In this document: positions 10,716 to 22,834 of the stretch, in pieces
Position numbering within the stretch: position 1 is the stretch's first letter
Layout of the letters: each line of letters opens with the position of its first letter
The notes under the pieces: generated by a model
The model's input: only the letters and a program-made list of their open reading frames with translations
Database searches by the model: none
What the model was told of the DNA's origin: nothing
Translations under genes and position numbers: made by a program
Assembly (NCBI RefSeq): GCF_047511655.1
Contig: NC_133390.1
Span: forward strand, 89,039,583 to 89,103,582
Direction of reading: 5' to 3'
DNA from: Castor canadensis
Taxonomy: Eukaryota > Chordata > Mammalia > Rodentia > Castoridae
DNA: 64,000 nt

Positions 10716-13365
10716 TAGAAGGTATGAAGTGTTTATCTTTTTGTGCTTTGACTTAAAAGCCTCAAGATTTATTCTTTGACTTAAATATTGTTTAGAAGCA
10801 TGAGTTTTATTCTAGACAACTTTTAATTGTGCATTTTCATTTTGTTGGTTGAATGTAGACTATATTTGTAACTAAGGATATGATAGATTTTTAAAAATGG
10901 GCATAAAATGAAAGAATAAAATTTCTGAAAGGTTAAAAATTGTACATACATTTAAAAATCTATATTTATATACACTTCTTCCATATTATTATTTTTATTA
11001 TAAAATCTGTCACATTTGTAAAAAGGTAAGCTAATATTGTTGTCTATACTTTATAATTGTATATGAACAAATATTGGTTTCTCAGTCTTCAACTGCATTC
11101 TTCAAATGTGATACACTTTTTTGTTAAAATTTCCATAAAACTTTAGGCTAACATGCATTAATTATTGGCAGGGACATATTTTGTTTCTTTTGTAAGTAAA
11201 ATAGTAGCAATTCTGCATGTTCAGATGGTAGGGTGGCCCTGACTACAGAATTAGCATTAAAATAATAATTGACCCTGTCCCTTTGTGTCCCTCAGTTAAG
11301 TTACTATCCCTAAGCTGGCCATCTTGTGCAAGATAAGATGAATGGGATGGCCAGTTTTGGGCCAGTCCAAACCATGCAGTGGTATGGAGTCTTTGCTGTT
11401 GGGCTGTCTGCAAAAGAGAAGTAGATGGAACAACAAAGTGAAAAAAGGGAAAATGTGTCCAGCCTTGACTATGAGATGTTACTTTCTGTAATAATTGAGG
11501 AGAAATGTTAGCTCCTGCTGCCTAATTGGATTTGGTTCATTTTAAAATTCTGTTTACTTTAATTAGGATCACTGTGGAATGGGAAGCTTGCTGAGTTTGA
11601 AAAACTCCTATCTTTCAAAATAATAAAAGGAGGTTGGCTCCCTTGGTAGTTCTTTGTTATTCTTTCATTCTACCCCTCATCCTCCAATTATTTTACACAT
11701 TAGTAGGCTGCTTTCCTGAGATGTTCCAAGTTAAATGAACCTTGTAGTTAGGCACTTGCTTGTGTTCTTGGACTCAGCTCAAATAAGTATAAACATTGCT
11801 TAACAAGTCCCTGAAAAGAAACTAGGATGGATTGCAAGTGCCCACTGGAGACGTCTTCATTCTATACCCAACAAAAGAACAGCTGGCTTTTAAAATGTGT
11901 AACTCACTAATCTTTCCTTTTGTCATAATTATTCTCTTCTAATAATAGTCCTTTATGTCTTCCTAGTAAGGATTCTGGCAAGAAATAGATGGCACATGCC
12001 AATTATATAATTTGAGTAGAGTTTAATAAGGTACCAGTTTATAAAGGTGCAGGGAAATTACAGGGATAATATGGGAATCTAGGTATAATAACAATGGTCT
12101 CTTGCTAACAGTAGCTATGGCCTTTAGCTCAGGGTCACAGTCTAGGCCATGGAAACCCTGTAGTGGGAAGCCAGAGGAATAAATACTCCAAATTCTCTTA
12201 ACTCTTTTGTCATTGCTGATTCTGTCTTCATTAACTGCACCCAACTGGGAGTGAGAGGACAAGAGAGCTTGTAGAATTTGTCCGTATAGAGTCATAATAC
12301 ACCCCTTCCCCTGCCAGAGAGTCTGTGAAGAATGGATTTAGAAGAGCGAAGGGAAGATCATTAGCACTCTGTCTGACTTCTGTTTCTCTGAATCTTTCAT
12401 GGGTTCTATTTCCTCTCCATCCCTACCCTTGTATGGGTACCTTTACTCATCAAATATCTTTCAGCTCTTATCCAAACTATTTTCCCTGGGGATCTGACCC
12501 TTCCTCACTTTCTCATAGATACCAAGGCTCTAAACTGAACTAAACTAAAACTTCAGTTTTTTCTCTCTCTCTCATTGTCTCTGGCTGGATTGTTTTTTAT
12601 ATTTTCTTAACCCCCTCAAATTCATAGCCTCATCTTCCCAGGCCACTACAGTGGCCCACTGTTTATTGCCACTATATTTTTCAGTGTAATGACTATGGTA
12701 GCCTGCACAGTATTCATAAAAAAATACTGCAGTCAATTTAGGAAATAATATTTTTCCTCTCAGCACAACTGAAGAGAATTAGATCATATCTGTCCTCCAA
12801 CTCAATGCTGCTATGTTGATTTGATTTGGACAGAACTGTGTCTGAAACTACTGGTGTAATTAACTAGAATTCCTGCCTACTCCAGGGCATGCAAGAGTTG
12901 ATATTAAAAATAATTCCTGAGCTATTATGCGCAATCCAGGGATAGTAATAGAAATCCTGTACAAAGATCCTATAACCCTGTTCTGGTCCTTTGGACTTAG
13001 TATTCTGACTCTAGGGCATATAGTTTTAATACTTTTCTATCCTGGACATGGAAGTTGGACAGAAATGGAGTGAGCAAATGTTTTTGGGTCCACACAATGG
13101 GGAGAATGATAAGAAATCGAAAGGCACCAAGTTTTGAAGGAAAAATAAAGAATTACATTTGAATTTGTAATATTCAGAGAAGTGTCCTTTAAGCAATGGA
13201 ATACGGAGAGGGAGAGAAGTGGAGAGTTGGGATTTTAGGAAAGAATCTGTATCTTTAGAGATTCAGGAGTCATAAGCATAGAACTGATAGTTGAAACTGT
13301 CAGCAGATGAGTTTGCTTCTCTCAAGCATGTAGAATCAGAAAGAATAAGAGCTTAGTTTTCCTCA
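10716..13365. other. No supported gene; possible unassigned repeat at 11940-12310
   Basis: Long AT-rich stretch. The part around 11940-12310 ('gtagagtttaataaggtacc' and following) has a composition suggestive of an old LTR or DNA repeat, but I cannot name it. Open frames of 90 codons or fewer near 12023-12543 show no domains. Confidence 0.4.
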
Positions 13366-14010
13366 TCTGTACTGCTGCCATCTTGTCCAAGACAGCAACA
13401 TCTTCAATCTTCTGCAATCTTACTGTTCTCTATTTGGCACCTATTCAATCTATTCTCCACAACAACTTGCAGCCAGGGTAATGTTTTAAAATGTGGAACA
13501 TTGACGTTCAAAGCCTTCAATTTTTCTCATTTTACTTGGCAAAAAATTGAAATAACTTCTTTGCAAAGTCTACAAGGCCCTGGATGTCTATAAGGCACAT
13601 GCTCTACCTTTTATATAACTTTCTCTTACAGTATTTTCTACTTTTCCCTCTAAGCTCCAATCATACTGGCTCTCTTTAAATTTCTGGCAAACATCAATCT
13701 TTTTTTTCCACATCAGAGCCTTTGCTCCAATTCTTCATCTGCCCATTCCTTCTTATGCTTCAATTACCAACTTAAATGTCACTTGTTCAGAGAGGTTTCT
13801 CCTGAGCTCCAAATGTAGAGTTCTTTATCACCATATCTTCTTCCTTTGCTATATAGTATTTACCTCAGTTTAGAATTGTATCATGATTTGTGTGTTTGCT
13901 TTTAAAATATCTGCCTCCCACACTAGATTGTGTGAAACCTATTCAATACTCAGTACCTACCACACACTAAATACATGCTCTGTAAGTACTTATTGAGAGA
14001 ATGAGTCTCC
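13366..14010 (+). mobile_element. LINE-2 3' portion
   Basis: Follows the L2 consensus order: 'caatctattctccac' and a 'cagccagggtaatg' block; 'ctacaaggccctggatgt'; 'atcagagcctttgctcc'; 'tgtcacttgttcagagag'; ending near 'tacatgctctgtaagtac'. One of at least three clear plus-strand L2 copies in the first 25 kb. Confidence 0.85.
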
Positions 14011-15389
14011 ATTTATTCATCTGAATTAATCTGCACTGTCAATATCAATATTCTCTATCACTTATTTATCCTTCATATATTTCTTATTTTTCTATTATTT
14101 ATTTGTGTGATCCTTTATGCATTAGACATAAAGTAGCTAGAGCTCTAAAGCCTCAGTTTTGGTTTTCCCACAGGTGTACAGATCCTTGTTATACCTTGTG
14201 CAAGCAGCTGCAGATGAATTTCTGTCAAGATCAAATAAAGGCAGCCGCATTCAGATGGAAGACAGGAATGACCTTCTTTCTCTGTGTTTGGTTTAGAAAA
14301 AACCCCTCATTTCCATAACTGGCTATGGTGTTGTCTATAAATATTATGCAAATATCCTGAGTCCTTATGATGCATGTTAGGTTATAATGAGAAATGAGTA
14401 ACAGTGCCCCTGTGACAATCAATCCTTGGGATATGAGTTTTCCCAATATGTTTATGGAGCAGTACAGAAGGTTAGGGTTCACTAAACAAAGAAAGGAAGG
14501 GCAGAACCTATTCTTTTACTAAATCTATTTTTTTTCCTCCTTACTTCCTCTGGGGAAGATGACAAGAAAAGGGAAAATATAGGAAAAAGGTAAAAAAAAA
14601 AATCACACTGTACTCTGGGTGTATGAGCACTGTAATAAAGAATGGGCTGCAAAAGCCCCTGATGAAGAAGGCACTGTGCATTCAGTGTCTCCAGGCTGAG
14701 CTGTTATGACCCAACTTCAACTCTTGCCCCTAAAGGTGCATCCACTCATGCCTACTTCTGCATTTCTCCATTCATTCCAGGAAATTAGTTTGTATAGGGT
14801 AACTTGAGCCAAGTAACGCTCTGTAGTCTCACATTGGCCCACAGAAACTCTCATTGTTACCTCAATAATTGGGGAAGTTTAGGCTATTTCCCTTTGTTTC
14901 CTCTCTTTGAGACCATTGTGGGCAGCTCCAGCTATCTTCATAAATGCCTGGTGGAAGGCAAGCATCTATTTTCCTGTCCCCAAATTCCCCCAAATGCCAA
15001 GATCCGTATATCAGCTCTTTAAAGCACTCTCTCTTTGAGTTCCAACTTCAGTGGTCACACCAAGTGTTGGACCCTTGAGTTTTATAGTTTCAACCCTAGA
15101 AGTGTGACATCTGTCTCCCCTTCTTTAACAGTCTACTGGTCTTCAAAAGTGGTTTTCCACTGAGAAACAAAAACGTTGACAATTTGTCCAGGCTTCTACA
15201 ACCAGCAAGTGGCAGTGGAGACTTTGCCCACTGTCCTAGCCATCCAGCCATTCTGATTCCCTGTGTCTGTCATGGAAGGTTGTGGATCATGAAGTGTCTG
15301 GAGTTGGCCACCACCATTTTGTAGCAGACATTGGACAGATGTAACCAGACTTACAGATGGCCATTCCCCTACATAATTACCATATTAAG
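14011..15389. other. No recognisable feature
   Basis: Unique-looking sequence. Short overlapping open frames (70-83 codons) show no domains or signals. Confidence 0.5.
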
Positions 15390-15594
15390 AATAGCTCAAG
15401 CACCAGTGGCTTATGCCTGTAATCCTAGCTAGTCAGGAGACAGAGATTAGGAGGATCTTGATTCAAAGCTGATACAGGCAAATAGATTACGAGACCCTAT
15501 CTCAAAAAAGCCCTTCACAAAAAGGGACTGGTGGAGTGGCTCAAGGCCCTGAGTTAAATTCCCTGTACCTCAAAAAAAAAAAAAAAAAAAAAAG
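15390..15594 (+). mobile_element. Composite B1-like/ID-like SINE
   Basis: B1-like head ('gcctgtaatcctagctagtc', 'cgagaccctatctc') joined to an ID-like tail ('gactggtggagtggctcaag', 'ccctgagttaaattccc') and a long poly(A). The ID unit lacks the usual anticodon-arm segment, so it is a shortened tail version, also seen at 60790. Confidence 0.9.
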
Positions 15595-15897
15595 CTCTTG
15601 GAGTCTTTATTCCCATTCCCTGCATGGGGAACAGGAAATTTTTCTCTCATTTTCCCCCCATTTCTCCTCACTTGTATTCATTTATACTAAATTTCTTCCC
15701 TAGTAACCTTTGCTAGCATTTTTATGTCCTGCAGAATGCAGGAACCGAGGCTCAAATTAGATAAATGCTACCAAATTTTCAAAGAAGAATTGATTTCTAA
15801 CTCACATTCGATATGCCAGGAAACAGAAGAGATTAAAATCTGCCTGGTTCATACTACTCTTTGGTACATGCCTGAAGGAATCCGAGTCAGCATGTAA

Positions 15898-16200
15898 CAG
15901 AGACACCTGCAGATTCATGTTCATTGTGGCACACGTCACCATAGTCAAGCTGTGAAATCAACCTATTTGCCCATCAACAGATTAATGAATAAAGAAAATA
16001 TGGCATACATGTACAATGGAGTTTGAATAAAATGCCATAAAGAACAATGAAATTATGTCATTTGTAGGAAAATAGATGGAACTGGAGATCACCAGGTTAA
16101 ATAAAATAAATCAGACTCAGAAAAGCACCATGCTTTCGTCCATATGCAGAATCTAGAATAAAAGAAAAAGACATGATAGTAGTGTAAAGTTGCTTAAACT
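15898..16200 (+). mobile_element. L1 ORF2 3'-end fragment
   Basis: Contains degenerate counterparts of the conserved L1 ORF2 C-terminal region: 'ttcattgtggcacacgtcac', 'tggcatacatgtacaatgga', 'gtcatttgtaggaaaataga'. Strongly 5'-truncated, and ends before a recognisable 3' UTR. Confidence 0.8.
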
Positions 16201-16234
16201 GCATTTGCCGAAAAGCACTGACTTCGTACTTGGA

Positions 16235-16790
16235 CCCATGAATTAACTAGAAGCAGGAGAAGCTTGGCATCTTTGCCTCCATTTTTATATTTGTCTTTGC
16301 TGTAAGCCATTCTCTTTGCAGGAAGTTTGTAATCACTTCGGATTCCAGAAATGACAAAACTGATAACATCTTATGACAAGGGACTGAAACTTCCTGTAAG
16401 GAACAGCAGTGTCTTGCGGGATGGACCACCCATCCAGATGAGGACAATTTCCTATAATGAGGCTGCACCCTGGAGCAGAAGCAATCATCTCATGGGAACC
16501 AGATTGCTCCTTTCAAGTGATGACAGCGCTAACAACTTCTCAAGAACCCCTCTTGAAACCCTCGGATTGAGATAATGGTCAACCAGAACACATCTGTGAT
16601 TGGGATTGTTTAACTATGGCTACCTTTGTCCTCTACTCATAGTTCTTTTGTCTACTTAGACCTATAGCCTCATGTCTGTACCCCAAAGATGACTGAAGAT
16701 GAGCTGAGTACTTACTTTGCCTCTTCCCACAGTATGTACTGAGCCATGTAATAAATCTCCTTTCTCTGACTTCCAAAAAAGGAATCCAGG
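16235..16790 (+). mobile_element. Solo LTR, copy 1 of an unassigned family
   Basis: Homologous, in opposite orientation, to 19855-20290. Shared blocks are 'aagccattctctttgc' (16304-16319), 'ttatgacaagggac' (16371-16384) and the polyadenylation region 'gtaataaatctccttt' (16748-16763). The order and the AATAAA near the end fit U3-R-U5 of an endogenous retrovirus. This copy carries about 130 extra bases in its middle relative to the other. No internal retroviral sequence adjoins it. Confidence 0.65.
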
Positions 16791-17039
16791 TGGTTGTAAT
16801 GCTGGCCAAAAAAGAAAAACTGTTACTTCTCAAGGCCATGAAATACCATAAGTATGGTAGAGAGGTTTTCCCTCCTTCAATCAAGAGTTCAGGTCTTCAG
16901 ATGACAGATAATCACATGAGGCATGCTATTTGATGTATTTTATTGTGATTAGGGAACTTGCGTAAAATTGGTAATGGTAAAAAAGTTTTTGGTTTTTTTC
17001 CAGCATTCTTTCGTTCTAGAAGAGAGGCAATGTGCTCCT

Positions 17040-17445
17040 GCTTCTGAAAATCCCCTTACCAAATCTTCTCCCTGCCTCTGTCTTTTCTACCCTAAAATCC
17101 TTTCCTAAACGAGCAACCAGAGTAATCCTCTTAAAAACTCAAGTTACTTTAGGTCACTCCTTTGCTCAGAATTTACCAATGGCTTCTCATGTCATTCAGA
17201 ATAAATGCAAAGTTATCGTAGTCTATAGCCCCACTTGACCTGGCCCTCATTATTTCTCTGACTCCATTTTCTGTTATTCCTTTTCATTAGCTAATTCTGC
17301 TCCTCACTTTTCCTTGAACACAGAGGCACGGTCCTTTGCATATGCCTAGAACGTTCTCCCTCCAAACATTCATTGGCTAGCCTTTTCATCTTCCACTTGG
17401 ATGTTACCTTCTCAGACCACCTTATCTTAAACAGCCTTCCATCTG
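17040..17445 (+). mobile_element. LINE-2 3' portion
   Basis: L2 blocks in order: 'gcaaccagagtaatcctctt', 'caatggcttctcatgtcatt', 'ccacttgacctggccctcat', 'cagaccaccttatctt'. A short open frame here is coincidental. Confidence 0.85.
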
Positions 17446-17944
17446 GGTAGTGCTGACAATGGACAGGTTGGGGTTTTAAAACCCACAACTATTATTTGTT
17501 TACTTGAATCTAATATGAATATGCAGGTTTTCATTTTATTGATCTGGTTAAGCTAGCCATCCATTTAGCTTGAAATGTTTCTGAGAAGGCAAAATCATGA
17601 CCCTCATTATTAGTTCTGTAGCAAATAAGAAACTTAATAAATGTTTTGTAGCCTGGAAGAAAATCCAGAATACAAGATAGACTGAATAGTTTTTAGAGCT
17701 CTGTAAAGCTTACTGCAGGACATGTAATTTACTGATTTATATAGTTTGCTTATTAAAATCTACGATGAATTTTATCAGATTTCCTATAGTCTACTTTCTA
17801 TTCTGACCCTTCACAATACTGTCAGACTATACTTTTTAAGGAACTTCTTTCATCACCTGTCTTGCTTGAAATCTTCAAAATCAAGTGTGTATGTGCACAT
17901 ACATGCAATTGTATATCATGTTACAATACATGTTAAGTCAAGCT
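17446..17944. other. No recognisable feature
   Basis: AT-rich unique-looking DNA with no supported gene or repeat. Confidence 0.5.
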
Positions 17945-18041
17945 TGCCTTTTCTTCTTCTCTTTCCCTCCCTTTCTCCCTCAGTTCCTGCCTTCTTTTCT
18001 GTTTCCTTTCTTTTTTCCTTCTTTCTTCCCTCCTTCCCTTA
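17945..18041. repeat. Polypyrimidine tract
   Basis: Nearly pure C/T on the plus strand over about 95 bases, (CTTT)/(CCTT)-like. Confidence 0.85.
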
Positions 18042-18044
18042 TCA

Positions 18045-18290
18045 CTATCATTTACTGAGCAGCATTATATGCTAGGTTTGTTTTCTGTATTTCACGCACA
18101 AAATCTCCTACGACACATCTACATCCTGCAAGACATTGAAACATGTTGCAAAAATCTATCATTTGTATTGCTACAAATGGAAAACAATGGGATTTATATT
18201 AAGTAAATAGCTTACCTCAGGTTACTCACCTAGTAAGTGGCAGAATTGCAGCTGGGATATAACAAGTCTGTTTGTTCAAAGCCACTGTAC
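18045..18290 (+). mobile_element. MIR SINE, diverged
   Basis: MIR-like beginning ('ttactgagcagcattatatg') and ending ('cacctagtaagtggcagaat', then 'agctgggat'). The middle is diverged or disrupted. Confidence 0.65.
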
Positions 18291-18299
18291 CGAGGTAAA

Positions 18300-18490
18300 T
18301 ATGAAAAGGACTTAATGAAACCCATTTAAAATTTTGTAATAAAGTTCAGAAAAGGGAATTGAGGGAGGAGGATAAGAAAGAGTAATCAAGAAGGCTAATT
18401 ATATGATCAAGGTATGTTATGTATATGTACACAAATATCACAATAAAACCCTTTACTTTGTACAATTAATATATGTTGACACACTTTTTT
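18300..18490 (+). mobile_element. L1 3' UTR fragment
   Basis: Very similar in layout to 38990-39165: 'gaggaggataagaaagagta', then 'tatgtacacaaatatcacaa' and 'taaaacccttta'. A short, 5'-truncated L1 tail. Confidence 0.65.
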
Positions 18491-18511
18491 TAAAAAAGAA
18501 ATATCCTATTG

Positions 18512-18680
18512 TTTGGGTTTTATTTTTTACTTTTCATGGGGGCATGGTGTAGATACAGTAAAGTACATAAACATTAAGTATTGGGTTCAATGAGCTAAAC
18601 GGGACATAACTACTACCTCAGATCAAAACATACCACATTTTCGGCATCTCAGATACATCACATTAAAGTAAAAAAATTCT
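18512..18680 (-). mobile_element. Possible L1M 3'-end fragment, minus strand
   Basis: Text such as 'ggttcaatgagctaaac' followed by 'aaaacataccacatttt' resembles the antisense 3' end of old L1M elements. Divergence makes this tentative. Confidence 0.35.
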
Positions 18681-19469
18681 CATAGCTGACTAGTACTGGC
18701 TTAAGTTACCTTTATTGAATTTAAATAAATGAACAGGAAGCTATATGTAAAACTCCTTTTATTTATAACTCATTAAAAAAATTTATCTTTTAATGTAAAC
18801 AATTCAAATTTTAATAAAATTTAAATTAGTACAGTTAAATGAAACAAATAATGTTTCCTGAAACCAAATCTCTGCTCACTGTGCAAATATAGTACTGATT
18901 TTATAGATAGGTTCTTTACATTTGTTATGCTGATATCACTGTGTGATAACATTTTTTTCCATTTGAATTCCTTCAGAATCTTTATCTACTACTCTGTGAT
19001 GTCATTTTGACTTTGTTAGTGTGGATACACCATTTTTGTTTGATTTAGCTTCTACCTTTTGTCAGGCCCTAATATTAAAGTGGTTGGTACCCATCTAATC
19101 ACAAACATGCATAAATATGGATTCTGAAATTTCTTGTCAGTACTTGATATTGATATAGTCATCTGTCTACCAAACTCTGTATATTTGCTTGAATAATCAA
19201 ATAAATGACAACACAAAAATTAAAAATTCCTGTAGAAAACTTGTGGAATGCTGAAGCTGTGCCTGTGGAGTTTTCAGTTTGGGGAGCCTGTGCTGTACCA
19301 AGCTCATTCTCATGTCTGAGCCTCAGGTCTGTCACATTGTGAGTCCTCTCCATGAACAAACACCATTGACGACAATACCTGCTTTCTGTTCTTGTTAGCC
19401 TCAAGTCCTTACTGTCTTAGCCTTGACTTCTGGAAAATCCTACTGGAAGCTATTGCCTACGTAATGCTG
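18681..19469. other. No recognisable feature
   Basis: AT-rich. An 81-codon minus-strand open frame (19159-19404) has no recognisable domain. Confidence 0.5.
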
Positions 19470-19640
19470 AGCATTCTTAAAGTCCCAGTTAAAATTTCAC
19501 CTCTTCAATCTGTGTGAATTGCCTTCTCTACTTTCTTGTACCCATGCTTTTTTACTGACCTTATTCAGCTCATGATGATTTTAAAACCTATCATAATGCA
19601 CAATACAACTTTTTATTATTTATCATTTTCCTCGTGTGTG
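19470..19640 (+). mobile_element. Probable LINE-2 fragment
   Basis: 'ttaaaatttcacctcttcaa' followed by 'tgtgaattgccttctctac' resembles the L2 block that precedes its terminus. Weak. Confidence 0.4.
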
Positions 19641-19854
19641 TTATTGTTGCTTATTTTAAGAGTTTGAGGTCAAGGAGTTCTGTGAGAATGTTGTGTAGCT
19701 GAAAGAACAATGACTTTTAATCATGGCTCCATTGCTAACTTTGTGACCTTTAGCCATGTTGAAATTATTTTCATGTTTAAAAATATGAACTGGGAATTCA
19801 GAAGAATTGAAACCAGAGTTTTGGATCCCATGCCCAAACTCCACATATCAAGTC

Positions 19855-20290
19855 TGACCACTCTACCCTACGTGCCAAATAAAGAGACATGTTGTAGGGC
19901 AGGAAAAGGAGATTTATTACACAACTCAGGACAGCACTGAAGAGGCAGAGTAAGCACTCAGGTCATCTTCAGCCATCTTCAGGGTACAGACATGAACTTT
20001 AGTTTTAAATAGACAAAAACTTAAGGCGGGGTATAAAACATATGCATAGTTACATAGTCCCAGTCACAGGTATGGCTTGGTTGATCATTATCTCAGTCCT
20101 TTTTTTGGGAGTCATTGTTGCCAGGCAGGAGGATTCACTGTTCCTTAGGGGTAGTTTTTGTCCCTTGTCATAACAGTTTTGTCTTGCTGGAACCCAAGGT
20201 GATTGCAAAGTGATGGCAAAGAGAATGGCTTAGGGCAAAGACAAATACAAAGCTAAGATAGGGATGTCAAGCATTTCTCCTTTCAGTTAA
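19855..20290 (-). mobile_element. Solo LTR, copy 2 of the family at 16235
   Basis: Minus-strand copy of the same LTR. The reverse complements of its diagnostic blocks lie at 19905-19920 (polyadenylation region), 20160-20173 and 20216-20231. The order of blocks is exactly inverted relative to copy 1. It lacks about 130 central bases present in copy 1. The opposite orientation shows the two are independent insertions, not the two ends of one provirus. Confidence 0.65.
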
Positions 20291-20611
20291 TTTGTGGGCC
20301 CAAATAAGGAGTCAGTGCTTCTTAGCAAAAGCAGTTTAAGCATCTCTTACAGAATAATTGTGTTTAAGAAAGTCTATAATGACTTAATGGTGCATATTTA
20401 TTTACATTGAAAAGGAGTATGAATTATTCGAAGACTTACTAGGGAGCTAGAGAACCTAGAAGACATTGAAATTGTTAACCATCTCTTACTTTGGTGATAA
20501 AGGAACCCAACAAAAGAAATATAAAATGGTTTAGAAGTGACATTGGAGCTCTGGAAAACTCAAATGGGTTAAACAAAAAAGGTATTAGAAGTGAATAATT
20601 TACTGAATATA

Positions 20612-20935
20612 TAGTATGAGTGTTACTAGAATCTGAAGTCTATACTGCTCAAGCTCAACAGAAAACCCAAAAGACAGATGTTGGTGGAATGAAACAAGTT
20701 TATTCAAGGCTGGCCCTGAAGGAGAGAGCTCTCCATCTCAAATCTCTACCTCAGGGGCTCAAGGAGTGTGAAGGGCTTTTAGGGGACACAAAAGGGCTAC
20801 AGTAAAACAATGGGCTGGAAATCTCCTTGCTAGATGGGGTCTTTCTTTTCAGAGAGCCATCTCTACCTCCTCTTCTTGAATATCCACTTGGATCTCAACA
20901 TTTTGGGGCCAGCATCTGTATTTTCTTTTCAAACA
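20612..20935 (-). mobile_element. LTR-like element, different family
   Basis: Read on the minus strand there is an AATAAA (complement of 20692-20704) in 'aataaacttgtttcattcca', preceded by a GC-richer U3/R-like part and followed by a U5-like pyrimidine-rich part. The layout fits a solo LTR; the family is not recognised and the ends are approximate. Confidence 0.45.
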
Positions 20936-22040
20936 AAAACATTAGATGTCTGTAAGTCAATTCATACAAACTAAGGAGAGGTGCATTACAGAGGATATCA
21001 TGTGACAAGGATAAGTTGTTACAAGATTAGAGGAAAAATTGGGAGGGTAGACAAAAATAAATAGAAGATTAGGAAAAATATTGTTAGTTGAGGTAAAAAA
21101 AAAAAAAACTGAAGTTCCCAGTTTATCAACTCAACATTCCAATTTCCTCCTTCAAAATAACCAACTTAATAAGTATATTTTGTTCCAGATATTTTTCTAT
21201 ACTTTCACACTTACAGTACACATGTGGTTTCTGTCTGCACTGTTTGTTACATTCCCCACTGTTGATCGTTCATTTTATTTCCACAGGATGCTGAGGGTGA
21301 AGACACTGTTCTTGCTGCTTTATGCTGAGTGGAGGCAAAGCAGGGGCTTCTTGGAATGGTCTTGACATGAAGAGATATTTGCAGGGCCAGGCAGCATCTG
21401 AAGTGGGGCCAGAAGTGTCTTCCTCTGGTGGGAAAATCTCAGTAGACTTTGACCTCTGGCAACTAGTTAACTGAAACCTAAGGAAGGGCTTCTTTTCATC
21501 AAAGAGAATTAGGGAGGAGTGGAAGGAAGGAGAAAGGAGTATTGTGATAGAGATAATGTTTATCAAAAAATGTAAAACTGAATAACATACAGGACATGCA
21601 GCTCACTGGAAAATATACATTTTTTTCACTGGAGAAAATAAGGAAGGAGGAGGGACATTAATAATACTCTGAGCCTTAAATGCTTTCACACCAAAGTAAG
21701 TAATGAGTAAGTAAGTAATGTAAGTAATGAAGAGAGTGAACTCAGTGTGTTAAGACAAGGATGCAGTCATTTTCTTGAGAGCATGGTGGAGTGGTATATA
21801 GTTTTGAATGCTTCTTTTTTCTTCAAAAAGTTGAAGAAGCAGTGATGTAAACTTCTAGTAAAAGCTTAATTTGATCAATAAGAAAAAAAAAAACTGCTGG
21901 AGAGGTGAAAATGTGAATGACTCTGAATGAACAGTGACAATGTTGTTGTGGAGTTTATAAACCAAAAGGAGGGAATAGAGAATGTGAGGATCTGTCATGC
22001 TAAGTGATGACAGATCTTACTTTTTTGAGTAGTTACAAGG
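20936..22040. other. No gene; short hairpin and AAGT-rich stretch
   Basis: Unique-looking. Contains AAGT-like units at about 21697-21728 and a 10-bp perfect stem at 21989-22016 ('gatctgtcat' with its reverse complement, 8-nt loop). Short open frames near 21081-21566 have no domains. Confidence 0.5.
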
Positions 22041-22215
22041 TAAAGGACATTTGTACTAAGTGTTTTATATTTATTGGCTCATTTTATCCTCATTGCAACT
22101 ATAATCCAAGTTTTTCAGATGAAGAAACTGAAGTTCAGAATTGTTAAGTAATTTTCCCAGGATCACAAATATCGTACAGAAAGTTAGTGGTAGAACCAGA
22201 TTTGGATATAGGGAG
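22041..22215 (+). mobile_element. MIR SINE
   Basis: MIR blocks 'attttatcctcattgcaact', 'gatgaagaaactgaagttca', 'cccaggatcacaaat' and 'agttagtggtagaacc' occur in order. Confidence 0.85.
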
Positions 22216-22254
22216 CCTGAATTTAGAAGTATCTCTATGAATGCATATTTCCAG

Positions 22255-22456
22255 ATAGGAGTGGTGGCGCATGCCTGTTATCCCAGCTATTCTGGAGGCA
22301 AGAAGATTATGAGTTTGAGGCTAGTCCAAAGTTAATGAGACCCTATCTCAAAACCAAACCACAAATAAAAGGGTTAGAGCTGTGGCTTAAGTGGTAGAGC
22401 AATTGTCTAGCACATGTGAGGCCCTGGGTTCAAATCCCAGTACTGCGAAAAAAGAA
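22255..22456 (+). mobile_element. Composite B1-like/ID-like SINE
   Basis: Head 'gtggtggcgcatgcctgtta' and 'gagaccctatctcaaa'; full-length ID-like tail 'gtggcttaagtggtagagca' to 'ggttcaaatcccagtactgc', then poly(A). A good example of the complete dimer. Confidence 0.92.
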
Positions 22457-22834
22457 TGCTTATTTCTGAGTTTTTAATAAACCTGAGCTTTAACCATTTA
22501 AAACAAATACAAATAGAGAGTCAGTAATAACAACTGGCCTTCAAATGACACACTAACTTTAAATTTGAGATTACTACAATGAGGGAGAAAATGACAGCAC
22601 CAAATCAATAAATCTGTATGAGACATGGGAATTGGATGATAGAAAGGAAGGGTGCCAGTGATGTCTTTAGTAGCCCTTCTACTTGAATTATATGAACTTT
22701 AAAGATAGGAAACACAGGATAGATACTCATTTCTCTCCTGTCAGTTTCTGAAGGTGAACAATACAGAACTGGTGCAGTGTCTAGGCTCCACAGGGTTCTT
22801 GTGGACTCAGCCTTCTTTGTGGCTTTGCTGTGTT
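22457..22834. other. No recognisable feature
   Basis: Unique-looking; nothing supported. Confidence 0.5.

Noticed and set aside
16235..20290. Two LTRs as the ends of one provirus
   Set aside because: They are in opposite orientation, with MIR, L2 and unique DNA between them.
22390..22445. tRNA gene
   Set aside because: The tRNA-like core belongs to the ID-like tail of a composite SINE with a poly(A) tail; no complete acceptor stem is seen.
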